A stretch of 64,000 nucleotides of DNA from Natronomonas salina (GTDB lineage: Archaea > Halobacteriota > Halobacteria > Halobacteriales > Haloarculaceae): NCBI RefSeq assembly GCF_013391105.1, contig NZ_CP058335.1:434001-498000 (forward strand), written 5' to 3'. Both the position numbers and the translations under genes were made by a program. Shown here one piece after another: positions 25,747 to 33,890 of the stretch. The notes below the pieces were generated by a model, which was not told where the DNA came from, did no database searches, and was given only the letters and a program-made list of their open reading frames with translations. Every line of letters begins with the position of its first letter. The stretch's first letter is position 1.

Positions 25747-26109
25747 CTACTGGAGCTCCTCGACCTTCTCGGAGATGTCCTCGACGTCGCCCTCGGCGTC
25801 GCCGGCGTCGACGATCGCCGCGGCGGCGCTGCCGACCTCGAGGCCGGCGGCGTGTCCGACGTCGTCCTGGGTGCCGACGAACACGTACGGGATCTCCTTC
25901 TCGTTGGCCAGTTCGGGGAGGTGCATGACGACCTCCTCGGGGCTGACGTCCTCGGCGACGAAGATGAGCTCCGCGTTACCGCGCTCGACGGCCTTCGTCG
26001 TCTCGTTCGTTCCTTTCTTCACCGAACCTGTGTCCCGGGCGACCTCGAGGGCCTCGAGGGCGTCCTCCTCGAGGTCGGCCGGCACGTCGAAATCTACGTA
26101 CACTGACAT
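25747..26109 (-). CDS. rpl7ae: 50S ribosomal protein L7Ae
   Basis: A 120-residue kink-turn-binding protein of the large subunit, also a component of box C/D, box H/ACA and RNase P particles. Signature regions are [13 protein letters not shown] and [14 protein letters not shown]. The ATG at 26109 follows a strong Shine-Dalgarno GGAGGAG at 26119-26125 (minus strand), so this transcript has a leader rather than being leaderless. Confidence 0.97.
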   Translation of the reverse strand: MSVYVDFDVPADLEEDALEALEVARDTGSVKKGTNETTKAVERGNAELIFVAEDVSPEEVVMHLPELANEKEIPYVFVGTQDDVGHAAGLEVGSAAAAIVDAGDAEGDVEDISEKVEELQ

Positions 26110-26126
26110 TTGTATTAGCACTCCTC

Positions 26127-26279
26127 CTACGCGCGGGCTCGCGCTCCCCCGCCGTCGAACCGAATCGCCTCGCCGCCGGTCGGTGAGACGCGGTTCTCGC
26201 GCCCGCGACGGGCGCGCTTGTCCTTGTTCCGGCTAGGAGCATCACAACCCCACGTAGGCTGTACACCTTCGTACTGCAT
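26127..26279 (-). CDS. Possible 50-residue basic small ORF in the rpl7ae leader
   Basis: ATG at 26279, stop TAG at 26127-26129, just ahead of the rpl7ae Shine-Dalgarno. The product is Arg-rich ([17 protein letters not shown]), unlike the acidic neighbours. A TATA-like element (26283-26292) lies too close upstream for a standard leaderless start. It may be a real short gene, a regulatory leader or chance. Confidence 0.3.
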   Translation of the reverse strand: MQYEGVQPTWGCDAPSRNKDKRARRGRENRVSPTGGEAIRFDGGGARARA

Positions 26280-26440
26280 CACCGCATAAAAGCGCTTATG
26301 AACGCGTTCGGCCGTGCGAACCGGAGACAGGCCGGAACTCGTCGCCGATTGTCAGTGGAACAGCCGAAGAGACCACCGTGAATGAACGCAGTACGTGAAT
26401 ATTTCTTTTCGATTCGGTAAATGTCTTTTTCGGGGAGAAA

Positions 26441-26450
26441 ACGTTTAAGT
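26441..26450 (+). promoter_or_regulatory. TATA box of dpsA
   Basis: CGTTTAAGTG lies about 30 nt before the dpsA ATG at 26476. Predicted leaderless. Confidence 0.5.
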
Positions 26451-26475
26451 GGGTCGCGAGCCAATTGGGACCTGT

Positions 26476-27024
26476 ATGAGCACTCAGGAGACGGTCCTCC
26501 GGAAAGCCGGCAGCGTCGAGGAGAGCGAGGCGCTACGGATCGACGAGGACAAGGCCGAGCAACTGGTCGACGCGCTGAACACGGACCTCGCGGCGACGTA
26601 CGTCCTGTACCACCAGGTCAAGAAGCACCACTGGAACGTCGAGGGCGCGGAGTTCCTCGAGCTCCACGAGTACCTCGGCGACGTCGCCTACGACCTCGAG
26701 GTCGCGGCCGACGCCTTCGCCGAGCGCGCACAGGCCATCGGCGGCGTCCCGCTGTCCGGCGGCGCCACCTACGAGGAGCACGCCCCCATCGAGCCCGAGG
26801 GTGACGACGTCTATGACATCCGGACCTCCCTCCGCAACGACATGGAGGCGGCGGCGACGATGATCGAGACGATGCGCGACCACATCGCCTTGGCCAACGA
26901 CCTCGGCGACTTCGCGACCGAGGAGGTCCTCCGCGAGCACCTCGAGACCCTGGAGGAACACGCCCACCACTTCGAGCACTACCTCGAGGACGACACCCTG
27001 GTCCTCGAGTCGGCGACCAACTGA
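26476..27024 (+). CDS. dpsA: DpsA ferritin-like iron-storage and DNA-protection protein
   Basis: A 182-residue Dps-family protein, close to Halobacterium DpsA in size. The inter-subunit ferroxidase site is visible in YHQVKKHHWNVEG and LHEYLGDVAYDLEVAADAFAER, with a further His-rich end (EEHAHHFEHYLED). It stores iron and consumes H2O2 as a cytoplasmic dodecamer. It is convergent with a 46-residue gene whose promoter has an iron-box-like sequence. Confidence 0.95.
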   Translation: MSTQETVLRKAGSVEESEALRIDEDKAEQLVDALNTDLAATYVLYHQVKKHHWNVEGAEFLELHEYLGDVAYDLEVAADAFAERAQAIGGVPLSGGATYEEHAPIEPEGDDVYDIRTSLRNDMEAAATMIETMRDHIALANDLGDFATEEVLREHLETLEEHAHHFEHYLEDDTLVLESATN

Positions 27025-27083
27025 TCGGAGAGACGGAGCAGAATCGGCTCGGCTTTTTCGCGGTGCAGTATTCCTAACTCTGA

Positions 27084-27224
27084 CTACCGTCGGACCTCGA
27101 CGGTGAAGTCGGTCGCGAGCCAGCCGTCGCTGTTGTTCGGTTCCGTGAAGACGGTCTTCTCCGGGGACGTCGAGTGCGCACGGAGACCCGTGTCCGATTC
27201 GTGTTCCTCGGGAGTGGCTGCCAT
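27084..27224 (-). CDS. 46-residue haloarchaeal small protein
   Basis: Acidic N-terminus, then the conserved-looking block TEPNNSDGWLATDFTVEVRR. I recall similar endings in a haloarchaeal DUF of small proteins but cannot name it with certainty. Start ATG at 27224, with TATA CTTTTAG at 27250-27256 (minus strand), so leaderless. An iron-box-like sequence lies directly upstream. Confidence 0.6.
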   Translation of the reverse strand: MAATPEEHESDTGLRAHSTSPEKTVFTEPNNSDGWLATDFTVEVRR

Positions 27225-27256
27225 TACCGACAGGTCGGTCGCGACAGCGCTAAAAG

Positions 27257-27274
27257 GTTTTGGTCGGCCTAAAC
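27257..27274. promoter_or_regulatory. DtxR-box-like element upstream of the 46-residue gene
   Basis: GTTTTGGTCGGCCTAAAC matches 16 of 18 bases of the element at 33886-33903. Both resemble the DtxR/IdeR-type iron box. It abuts the TATA box on its upstream side and overlaps the last codons of the neighbouring gene. Confidence 0.4.
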
Positions 27275-27868
27275 CGACACCCACTCGCTGGTGGCGTCGG
27301 ACTCCGGGAGGTACCACTGCTGGTAGGTCGCCTCGCCGCGGCGGTTGAGCTCGACCACCGCGTCGACGGCACTCGAGAGCGCCTCGGGGACGGCGCCCGG
27401 CATCGCCGGCAGGTGGACGTGGACGACCGCGTCGAATTCGCGTGCGGTCTCCCGCAGCGAGTCGAGGAAGGAGACGAGCTCGTGGTCCGGCGTGGCGTCG
27501 ACGTAGGGTCGCAGGGAGTCGACGCAGATCCGGAGCCGGTGACCGTCCTCGGAGAGTCGTCGGACCGTCGACCGGATCTCCCGGTGCAGCGAGTCGAGGT
27601 CCGTCGGCGTCTCCGCGGGCGCCGGTCGCGCCGCGCTCCGGGTCTGGACGGGTCGGTCGACGACGGCCGCCGGGTCGGTCGCGCCGGTGACCGACCCGTC
27701 GGTGCTGACGAGGACCTCCGCGGCGTCGCCGCCTAGGAACCGCTCGCAGACGTCGGTGTGACCGGCGTGGGCGGCGCCGAGGACCAGCACCGACCCGCCC
27801 TCGCGCTTCAGCTCCGAGAGCGCCTGCGCGACGGCGGCGTCGGACGGCGGCTCGTCGTCGAATTTCAT
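27269..27868 (-). CDS. RecA/KaiC-like haloarchaeal protein with degenerate P-loop (DUF7504-like)
   Basis: 199 residues. VLVLGAAHAGHTDVCERFL sits where a Walker A would be but lacks GK(T/S). HRLRICVDSLRPYVDAT is like a Walker B strand, and the C-terminal VDAVVELNRRGEATYQQWYLPES is typical of the KaiC-like DUF7504 group as I recall it. It is therefore probably a non-catalytic signalling relative. ATG at 27868. Confidence 0.65.
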   Translation of the reverse strand: MKFDDEPPSDAAVAQALSELKREGGSVLVLGAAHAGHTDVCERFLGGDAAEVLVSTDGSVTGATDPAAVVDRPVQTRSAARPAPAETPTDLDSLHREIRSTVRRLSEDGHRLRICVDSLRPYVDATPDHELVSFLDSLRETAREFDAVVHVHLPAMPGAVPEALSSAVDAVVELNRRGEATYQQWYLPESDATSEWVSV

Positions 27869-27962
27869 GGTCGTACGTGCTAATAAAAAGGCAGCGCCGA
27901 CAATAAACGTTCGGGCTCGTTCGGGAGATGGTACTTTGGTCGTCCGGACCGTAGCGACGCCC

Positions 27963-28757
27963 ATGGACGACCGCGAGCGCGAACTGGACGAGAGCGTCGA
28001 CGACCTCGCGGCGACCCTGGAGGCGCTCCGCGAGGAGCTCCAGGACCCGCCGGAGGGACCGCTCGGCCTGCCCCGTCCCCCGACCCCGGGGGAGTTCCTC
28101 CGTTTCACCGAGCAGTACACCATCCCGGCGCTGATCTCGATCCTGGAGACCAGCATCCGCACCCTGGAGCTGCTGGCCGCGGCCCTCCGCGTCGCGGACG
28201 GCCGCCCGCTCGACGGGCCCTCGGGCGGGCGCCGCGGCGCCGACGACCCGCGGGCCGACCGGATCGCCTCGGCCAGTCGGCGGACGCTCCGTGCGCTCGA
28301 CGACGCGCTGGCGGACCTGCAGTCCGCCGCGGCCGGCGGCGAACCCCAGAACCCCGAACTCCAGCGACTCCTCTCGGAGGCGCGCGACCTCCGGGCGGAG
28401 GTCGACGACCGCCTCGCCGACGCGACCGCCGACCCGGCGGATCGCCCAGCAGAACCAGGGCCCGGTCCGGAATCGAGATCGGGACCGGAACCGGTGAACA
28501 TCGAGGTCAAGGGCGGTGACGACGAGGCCGAGGACGACGAGGACGACCCCGGGGAGCGCGACGTCGGCGTTGACGTCGACAGCGAACTCGAGTCCATCAA
28601 GCGCGAACTCGACGAGCCCCCCGAAGAACTCGACGGCGAAAGCCGACGCGACAGTGGTCTGGAGGAGGACAATTCGGACGACGACGGCGTCGGCGTGGAC
28701 GACACCCCCGCCAGCGACGAGAGCGACCCGGGGGACGACCCCGAAACTCCAAACTGA
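27963..28757 (+). CDS. Haloarchaeal hypothetical protein with helical N-terminus and acidic tail
   Basis: 264 residues. The N-terminal helix (ERELDESVDDLAATLEALREE) is followed by a conserved-looking LPRPPTPGEFLRFTEQYTIP and a hydrophobic helix ALISILETSIRTLELLAAALR. A second coiled region is centred at ~105-150. From ~165 the protein is Asp/Glu-rich and disordered. It is reminiscent of small haloarchaeal coiled proteins; no function recognised. Confidence 0.7.
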   Translation: MDDRERELDESVDDLAATLEALREELQDPPEGPLGLPRPPTPGEFLRFTEQYTIPALISILETSIRTLELLAAALRVADGRPLDGPSGGRRGADDPRADRIASASRRTLRALDDALADLQSAAAGGEPQNPELQRLLSEARDLRAEVDDRLADATADPADRPAEPGPGPESRSGPEPVNIEVKGGDDEAEDDEDDPGERDVGVDVDSELESIKRELDEPPEELDGESRRDSGLEEDNSDDDGVGVDDTPASDESDPGDDPETPN

Positions 28758-28759
28758 GA

Positions 28760-28771
28760 GTAAATTTATAC
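28760..28771 (+). promoter_or_regulatory. TATA box
   Basis: GTAAATTTATAC is centred about 29 nt before the ATG at 28795; strong and leaderless. Confidence 0.55.
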
Positions 28772-28794
28772 GGGTGGGCACCGTCCGTTACCAC

Positions 28795-29232
28795 ATGTCG
28801 AGCTTCGACGGCGTGCGGGTCGATCTGTATCTTCGCGACGAGACGTCGCCGGCGGTCGCCGACCAGCAGCGACGCGCCCGCTCGCGACTCGAGGACCGCC
28901 TCGGCGCAGCGGACGTCGCCGTCGAGGAACACTCGAAGCGCGTGCCGGCGGACGACGAGGACGCACTGTACTCGACGTACGCGGACGTGCGCGCGTGGGC
29001 GGACGACGCCGGGGTCTCGCTGTCGCCGTTCTTCCAGCGCCGGGAGTCCTACGACCCCACGGCCCAGCAAGTCCGGGAGATGGTGACGCTGCCGGTCCTG
29101 TGGCTCACCGTCTCCGAGCGATCCGCCCTCCTGGCGACGTACCCCCACGTCGACGGCGCGGTCGCGACCGTCTCCGACGCGGTCGACGACCTGGTCGACG
29201 ACCGACGACCGCCCAACTGGGCGGCGGACTGA
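28795..29232 (+). CDS. Haloarchaeal HTH-like small protein of unknown function
   Basis: 145 residues with MSSFDGVRVDLYLRDE at the start, two helical stretches, and a conserved-looking FFQRRESYDPTAQQVREMVTLPVLWL core. It has no transmembrane or metal motif. The ATG is fixed by the TATA box 29 nt upstream. The name is structural only; the function is not recognised. Confidence 0.7.
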   Translation: MSSFDGVRVDLYLRDETSPAVADQQRRARSRLEDRLGAADVAVEEHSKRVPADDEDALYSTYADVRAWADDAGVSLSPFFQRRESYDPTAQQVREMVTLPVLWLTVSERSALLATYPHVDGAVATVSDAVDDLVDDRRPPNWAAD

Positions 29233-29341
29233 AAGGTACTCGGCCGGACCGGGCCACTGATTTCCACCGGCGTTTCACGCCGTCGCACTCACTGGGTCGG
29301 TCCTTCAATCCGATTCGAGCCGACACTTCGCGCCGACGCGC

Positions 29342-29704
29342 TCACCCTTTCGGCTCGAATCGGTACCCGTCCCACTCCTGGCTCTCCGGCTCCCGGATCC
29401 CTGCCCCGGGCTCTCTGAGCTCCTCGCAGTAGACCGGCTCGACCTCGTCGCCGATCTCGACGTCGTCGGAGGTGACCTGCCCGAGCGCCCTGACGGGCGA
29501 GCCGTCGACGTCGAACTCGACGATGGCGAGGGTGTTCGGCTCGCGGACCCCCGGCGGCGTCGCGTAGGAGGTCGTCCAGGTGACGACCTCGCCGGTGTAC
29601 TCCGAGAGGTCGACCGTCTCGACCGGTTCGCCGCCGTCCGGGCCGATGGGGTGGCCCGGGTAGGTGATCGATCCGTCCTCGTAGCGGTAGGCTTCCATCG
29701 TCAT
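29342..29704 (-). CDS. OB-fold beta subunit of haloarchaeal beta-ketothiolase
   Basis: A 120-residue DUF35-type OB-fold protein (GEVVTWTTSYATPPGVREP, LAIVEFDVDGSPVRALGQV). Unlike ordinary DUF35 proteins it has no N-terminal zinc-ribbon Cys pairs. It is coupled by ATGA to the thiolase gene, matching the small beta subunit of the two-subunit haloarchaeal thiolases (BktB/PhaA type) described in Haloferax mediterranei. It probably shapes the acyl-CoA tunnel. Confidence 0.82.
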   Translation of the reverse strand: MTMEAYRYEDGSITYPGHPIGPDGGEPVETVDLSEYTGEVVTWTTSYATPPGVREPNTLAIVEFDVDGSPVRALGQVTSDDVEIGDEVEPVYCEELREPGAGIREPESQEWDGYRFEPKG

Positions 29705-30855
29705 CGTCGACCCTCCAAGATGGCGGTGGTGACGCAGTTGCCGAAGCCGCCGACGTTGCAGGCCAGGCCCGCGTCGGCGTCGACCTGCCGGTCGCCGGTC
29801 TCGCCGACGACCTGCTTGTATATCTCGTAGCCCTGTGCGACCCCGGAGGCGCCGAGGGGGTGACCCTTCGACTTCAGGCCGCCCGAGGTGTTGATCGGCA
29901 GTTCGCCGTCGATCTCGGTCGTGCCCTCGTCCATCTCCTTCCAGGCCTCGCCCTTCGGGGCGAAGTCGAGGCCCTCCATCTGGAGGAACTCGAGGATGGT
30001 GAACATGTCGTGGAGCTCCGCGACGTCGATGTCGTCCGGCCCGAGACCGGCCATCTCGTAGGCCTGCTTGCCGGACTCGACGACGCCGCCCATCGTCGTC
30101 GGGTCGGCGCGCTCGTGGACGACGTGGGTGTCCGTGGCGCCGCCGATCCCCGAGATGACGGCGTACTCGTCGGCGTACTGGTCGGCCACGTCGGCCGGAC
30201 AGAACATGAGCGCCGCCGAGCCGTCGGTGATCGGACAAAAGTCGTAAAGCCGCAGCGGGTCGGCGATCATCGGCGAGTCCAGCGCGGTCTCGACGTCGAT
30301 CTCCTTCTGGAACTGTGCATGGGGGTTCCGGGTCCCGTTCTCGTGGTTCTTGACGGCTACCTTCGCGAGACTCTCCCGCGGCGCGTCGAAGGTATCGAGG
30401 TAGAGCCGGGCGGTGAGCCCCGCGAACGACGGCAGCGTCACGCCCTGCTTGTACTCCACGGGGTGGGTGATGGAGGCGATGACGTCGGTCGACTCGCCGG
30501 TCGTGCAGTGGGTCATCTTCTCGCCGCCGACGAGCATGGTCATCTCGGAGGCCCCGCTGGCGACCGACTGCCAGGCGGCGTAGATGCCGGCGCCGCCGGA
30601 CGAGGAGGTCTGGTCGACCCGCTGGGTGTAGGCCGGCATCGCCGCGAGGTCGTGGGCCAGGGCGTTCGGGACGCCGGTCTGGCCCTCGAACTCGCCGCTG
30701 GCCATGTTCGAGACGTACAGGTGGTCGAGTTCGTCGGGCGTGACCCCGGCGTCCTCGAGGCACTGCTCGCCGGCCTGGGACAGCAGCTCCAGGACCCACT
30801 CGTCGCGCTGTCCGAACTTCGTCATCGAGGCGCCGATTACGGCTACGTCCGTCAT
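29701..30855 (-). CDS. Haloarchaeal-type beta-ketothiolase alpha subunit (SCP-x-like)
   Basis: A 384-residue thiolase-fold protein. The nucleophile loop reads VDQTSSSGGAG, with Ser where thiolases have Cys. GHPLGASG with its catalytic His is present. The late loop is LACNVGGFGNC. Ser-based thiolases are known from H. mediterranei two-subunit enzymes (Ser-His-His as I recall). It condenses acyl-CoAs for PHA or cleaves 3-ketoacyl-CoA. It lies 19 nt downstream of the PccX-like gene. ATG at 30855 starts the usual MTDVAVIGASMTKFG. Confidence 0.85.
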   Translation of the reverse strand: MTDVAVIGASMTKFGQRDEWVLELLSQAGEQCLEDAGVTPDELDHLYVSNMASGEFEGQTGVPNALAHDLAAMPAYTQRVDQTSSSGGAGIYAAWQSVASGASEMTMLVGGEKMTHCTTGESTDVIASITHPVEYKQGVTLPSFAGLTARLYLDTFDAPRESLAKVAVKNHENGTRNPHAQFQKEIDVETALDSPMIADPLRLYDFCPITDGSAALMFCPADVADQYADEYAVISGIGGATDTHVVHERADPTTMGGVVESGKQAYEMAGLGPDDIDVAELHDMFTILEFLQMEGLDFAPKGEAWKEMDEGTTEIDGELPINTSGGLKSKGHPLGASGVAQGYEIYKQVVGETGDRQVDADAGLACNVGGFGNCVTTAILEGRR

Positions 30856-30874
30856 CGGTCTCGTGGAAGCGGTG

Positions 30875-31207
30875 TCACGGGCACCGCGAGGCCGCCTTCC
30901 ACTCACCTCCGCGGCGGCACTGTCGGGGCAGTTCGTACCGGCGGCGCGCGCCGATGCGGCCGGCGAGGCACCACCGCTCGGACTCTTCGGGCGCAGACGA
31001 CGCCTCCGGGCCGTCCTCGCGGAGCCGGGCCGCCACCGCGGCGACCAGGGCCGCGACCTCGTCGGCGTCGGCGTCGGCCGGCAGTGTCACGCGGGCGCTC
31101 CCGGCGTCGGTCGGGACGTCCACGACGGTCGGGCCGGCCCCGTCGGCCGGCGCCGCGCCGGAGTCGGCGTCCGATTCCGTCTGGGGTTCGTATTCGAGTT
31201 CTGGCAT
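30875..31207 (-). CDS. PccX-like small subunit of acyl-CoA carboxylase
   Basis: 110 residues: acidic disordered N-terminus, then a segment AALVAAVAARLREDG and a Trp/Cys/Arg-rich end (RWCLAGRIGARRRYELPR). It follows the carboxyltransferase gene by 2 nt. Haloarchaeal propionyl-CoA carboxylase has an essential small third subunit, PccX, encoded in just this place; size and position fit. The assignment rests mainly on context. Confidence 0.7.
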   Translation of the reverse strand: MPELEYEPQTESDADSGAAPADGAGPTVVDVPTDAGSARVTLPADADADEVAALVAAVAARLREDGPEASSAPEESERWCLAGRIGARRRYELPRQCRRGGEWKAASRCP

Positions 31208-31209
31208 TG

Positions 31210-32781
31210 TCAGAGGGGGATGTTTCCGTGGTCCTTCGGTGGGCTGTCCTCGCGCTTCCGGTCGAGCAGTTCGAGGTCGTCGATGAGCCGGCGTCGGGTG
31301 TCGTTCGGCTCGATGACGTCGTCGACGTAGCCGCGCTTCGCGGGCTTGTAGGGGTTCGCGAACTCCTCGCGGAACTCCTCCATCAGCTCCTGGCGGCGGC
31401 GTTCGGTGTCGTCTGCGTCCTCCAGCTCGTCGCGGTAGAGGATGTTGACCGCGCCGCGCGGCCCCAGCACCGCCATCTCGGCGCTCGGCCACGCGTAGTT
31501 GACGTCGGCGCCGAGCTCCTTCGAGCCCATCACGATGTAGGCGCCGCCGTAGGCCTTCCGCGTGATGACGGTGAGCAGCGGGACGGTCGCCTCGGCGTAC
31601 GCGTAGATGAGCTTCGCACCGTGACGGATGATGCCGTTGTGCTCCTGGTCGGTCCCGGGCATGAACCCCGGGACGTCGACCAGCGTGACGATGGGGACGT
31701 TGAACGAGTCGCAGGTCCGGACGAACCGGGCGGCCTTCTGGGAGGCGTCGATGTCGAGGGTGCCCGCGTTGACGCGGGGCTGGTTGGCGACGACGCCGAC
31801 GGGCTTGCCGTCCAGCCGGGCGTACCCGGTGACGACGTTGCGGGCGTAGCCGTCGTGGACCTCGAAGAACGACCGCTCGTCGAACAGCTCGTCGACGACG
31901 TCGATGACGTCGTAGGGCTTCTTCGGCGCCTGCGGGACGATGTCGCCCACGGCGGCGTCGCGCTCGGGGTCGTCCCAGGAGTCGACGGCCGGGGGGTCCT
32001 CCATGTTGTTCTGCGGCAGGTACGAGAGGAGCCGCCGGATGTTGTCGAGGGTCTCCTCCTCGTCCGCGCAGGCCTTGTGGGCCACGCCGGAGGTGGTGGC
32101 GTGGGTGCGGGCGCCGCCGAGTTCGTTCATCGACACCTGCTCGCCGGTGACCGTCTCGATGACGTCCGGCCCGGTGATGAACGCGTGGGCGGTGTCGTTT
32201 ACCATGAACGTGAAGTCGGTGAGCGCCGGCGAGTACGTCGCGCCGCCGGCGCAGGGACCCATGATGGCCGAGATCTGTGGGACCAGGCCGGAGGCGTCGG
32301 TGTTGCGCTTGAAGATGCGGGCGAACCCGACCAGGGAATCGACGCCCTCCTGGATGCGCGCGCCCGCGGAGTCGTTCAGTCCGACGATGGGGACGCCGGC
32401 GTCGACGGCGCGGTCCATCGCCTTCGTGATCTTGTCGGCGACGACCTCGCCGACCGAGCCGCCGAGCACCGTGAAGTCGTGGGCGAAGACGAACACCTTC
32501 CGCCCCTCGACCTCGCCGTAGCCCGTGACGACGGCGTCGCCCGGGTACTTCTTCTCGTCCATGTCGAAGTTCGTCGACTGGTGCTCGACGAACGGGTCGA
32601 TCTCCCGGAAGGAGTCGTCGTCGAGGAGGTACTCGATGCGCTCCCGGGCCGTCAGCTTCCCCTTCTCGTGTTGCTTTTCGATGCGCTCGTCGCCGCCGCC
32701 CTTCTTGGCGACCTCGCGGCGTCGCCGGAGCTCCTCGAGGGGGTCGTCGGTCTCGACGTCGGGTTCGACGTCGGAGCTCAT
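31210..32781 (-). CDS. pccB: Propionyl-/acyl-CoA carboxylase carboxyltransferase subunit
   Basis: 523 residues, full length for PccB/MmdA. It transfers CO2 from carboxybiotin to propionyl-CoA (or acetyl-CoA). The oxyanion-hole glycines and CoA sites are visible in SAGARIQEGVDSL, GPCAGGATYSPAL, and VDVPGFMPGTDQEHNGIIRHGAKL. The biotin carboxylase partner (PccA) is not in this window. Next in the operon are pccX-like and thiolase genes; upstream (1 nt) is the SDR. Confidence 0.92.
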   Translation of the reverse strand: MSSDVEPDVETDDPLEELRRRREVAKKGGGDERIEKQHEKGKLTARERIEYLLDDDSFREIDPFVEHQSTNFDMDEKKYPGDAVVTGYGEVEGRKVFVFAHDFTVLGGSVGEVVADKITKAMDRAVDAGVPIVGLNDSAGARIQEGVDSLVGFARIFKRNTDASGLVPQISAIMGPCAGGATYSPALTDFTFMVNDTAHAFITGPDVIETVTGEQVSMNELGGARTHATTSGVAHKACADEEETLDNIRRLLSYLPQNNMEDPPAVDSWDDPERDAAVGDIVPQAPKKPYDVIDVVDELFDERSFFEVHDGYARNVVTGYARLDGKPVGVVANQPRVNAGTLDIDASQKAARFVRTCDSFNVPIVTLVDVPGFMPGTDQEHNGIIRHGAKLIYAYAEATVPLLTVITRKAYGGAYIVMGSKELGADVNYAWPSAEMAVLGPRGAVNILYRDELEDADDTERRRQELMEEFREEFANPYKPAKRGYVDDVIEPNDTRRRLIDDLELLDRKREDSPPKDHGNIPL

Positions 32782-32782
32782 C

Positions 32783-33526
32783 TTACCATTCCATCCCCCC
32801 GTTGACGGCCAGGATCTGGCCGGTCATGTAGCTCGCGTCCTCGCTGGCGACGAAGCGGACGATGCCGGCGATGTCCTCCGGCGTCGCGAAGCGATCGAGG
32901 GGGATGCGCTGGAGGATCTTCTCCTGGACGCGCTCGGGGACGGTCTCGAGCATGTCGGTCTGGACGAACCCTGGCGCGACGCAGTTCGCCGTCGAGTTCT
33001 CGGACGCCAGTTCGAGCGCGAGGGTCCGGGTGAAGCCGAAGAGGCCCGACTTGGTGGTCGCGTAGTTGGCCTGTCCGTAGTTGCCCTGCTGGCCGACGAC
33101 CGAGGAGATGTTGATGAGCCGCCCCTCGTCGGCGTCCCTGAGGTCGTCGAAGTAGGCGTTGCTGCAGTTGAAGACGCCGCCGAGGTTGACGTCCATCACG
33201 CGGTCCCAGTCCTCGCGGGTCATGTTGTCGAACTTCTTGTCGACGGTCATCCCGGCGTTGTTCACGAGGACGTCCGCCGGCCCGAACGCCTCCCGGGTCT
33301 TCTCGGCCATCGCCTCGACCTGGGCCATGTCGGAGACGTCGGCCTTGATCGGTACGGCGTTGCCGCCGGCCTCCTCGATGGCCTCGGCGGTCTCGTGTGC
33401 CTCCCCCTCGGAGGACCGGTAGTTCACGACGACGTCGGCACCGTGGTCGCCGAGCTCTTCGGCTATCGCGCGTCCGATACCTCTCGATGCGCCCGTGACG
33501 ACGCAGGTTCGGTTTTCCAGTGTCAT
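32783..33526 (-). CDS. SDR-family 3-oxoacyl/acetoacetyl-CoA reductase (FabG/PhaB-like)
   Basis: A 247-residue classical short-chain dehydrogenase with TGASRGIGRAIAE (cofactor loop), NNAGMT, the Ser-Tyr-Lys triad (INISSVVGQQGNYGQANYATTKS) and PGFVQTDM. In haloarchaea such FabG-like proteins make 3-hydroxyacyl-CoA for PHA. It is the first gene of the acyl-CoA operon, with the thiolase and carboxylase downstream. NADPH preference is likely but not certain. ATG at 33526. Confidence 0.88.
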   Translation of the reverse strand: MTLENRTCVVTGASRGIGRAIAEELGDHGADVVVNYRSSEGEAHETAEAIEEAGGNAVPIKADVSDMAQVEAMAEKTREAFGPADVLVNNAGMTVDKKFDNMTREDWDRVMDVNLGGVFNCSNAYFDDLRDADEGRLINISSVVGQQGNYGQANYATTKSGLFGFTRTLALELASENSTANCVAPGFVQTDMLETVPERVQEKILQRIPLDRFATPEDIAGIVRFVASEDASYMTGQILAVNGGMEW

Positions 33527-33881
33527 GGTTGGCTTCGCGGAGGGGACACCCACGCCCCTGGGGGTGATTCCACTCCCTGCTTCGTTCGTTAAACGGTGCG
33601 CAGGATTCTATAATAGTTCCCCTGATACATCCTAATATTTTTCGTACGATATACATACACTTTCGGCCTCCCATGGTCGGCCGCCGGATTCCTACGCCCT
33701 GAGACCTACTCCCGGAATCGACATAATAGTATGCCATTCAAACACACGGTCAGTAATCGGGAAAAAGGGGGGAGAACTCCACACCTCCCCTTCGGCGTTC
33801 GTCCCTCGCAGGGAGAAAACATAATATCAATAATATTCCTGACGCGACTGGTAACCAGCGGAACCCACGTCCGGAACGGAA

Positions 33882-33890
33882 GGTATTTTT
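33882..33890 (+). promoter_or_regulatory. TATA box of the ABC ATPase transcript
   Basis: GGTATTTTT lies 26-34 nt before the mini-ORF ATG at 33916. It overlaps the iron-box-like element. Confidence 0.45.

Larger units (their letters stand above)
26110..26475. other. Divergent rpl7ae/dpsA control region
   Basis: 366 nt, lower GC on the dpsA side. Minus-strand TATA-like boxes for rpl7ae are at 26283-26292 and 26294-26302. The remainder holds the long rpl7ae leader (or small ORF) and AT-rich DNA at 26390-26450 serving dpsA. Confidence 0.5.

Noticed and set aside
26279-26464. 61-codon minus-strand frame in the rpl7ae-dpsA spacer
   Set aside because: Non-halophilic composition and overlap with the dpsA promoter make it unlikely.
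29860-32805. Very long plus-strand open frame antisense to the thiolase/carboxylase genes
   Set aside because: It is a by-product of high GC at third positions on the other strand. The minus-strand genes match known families through their whole length.
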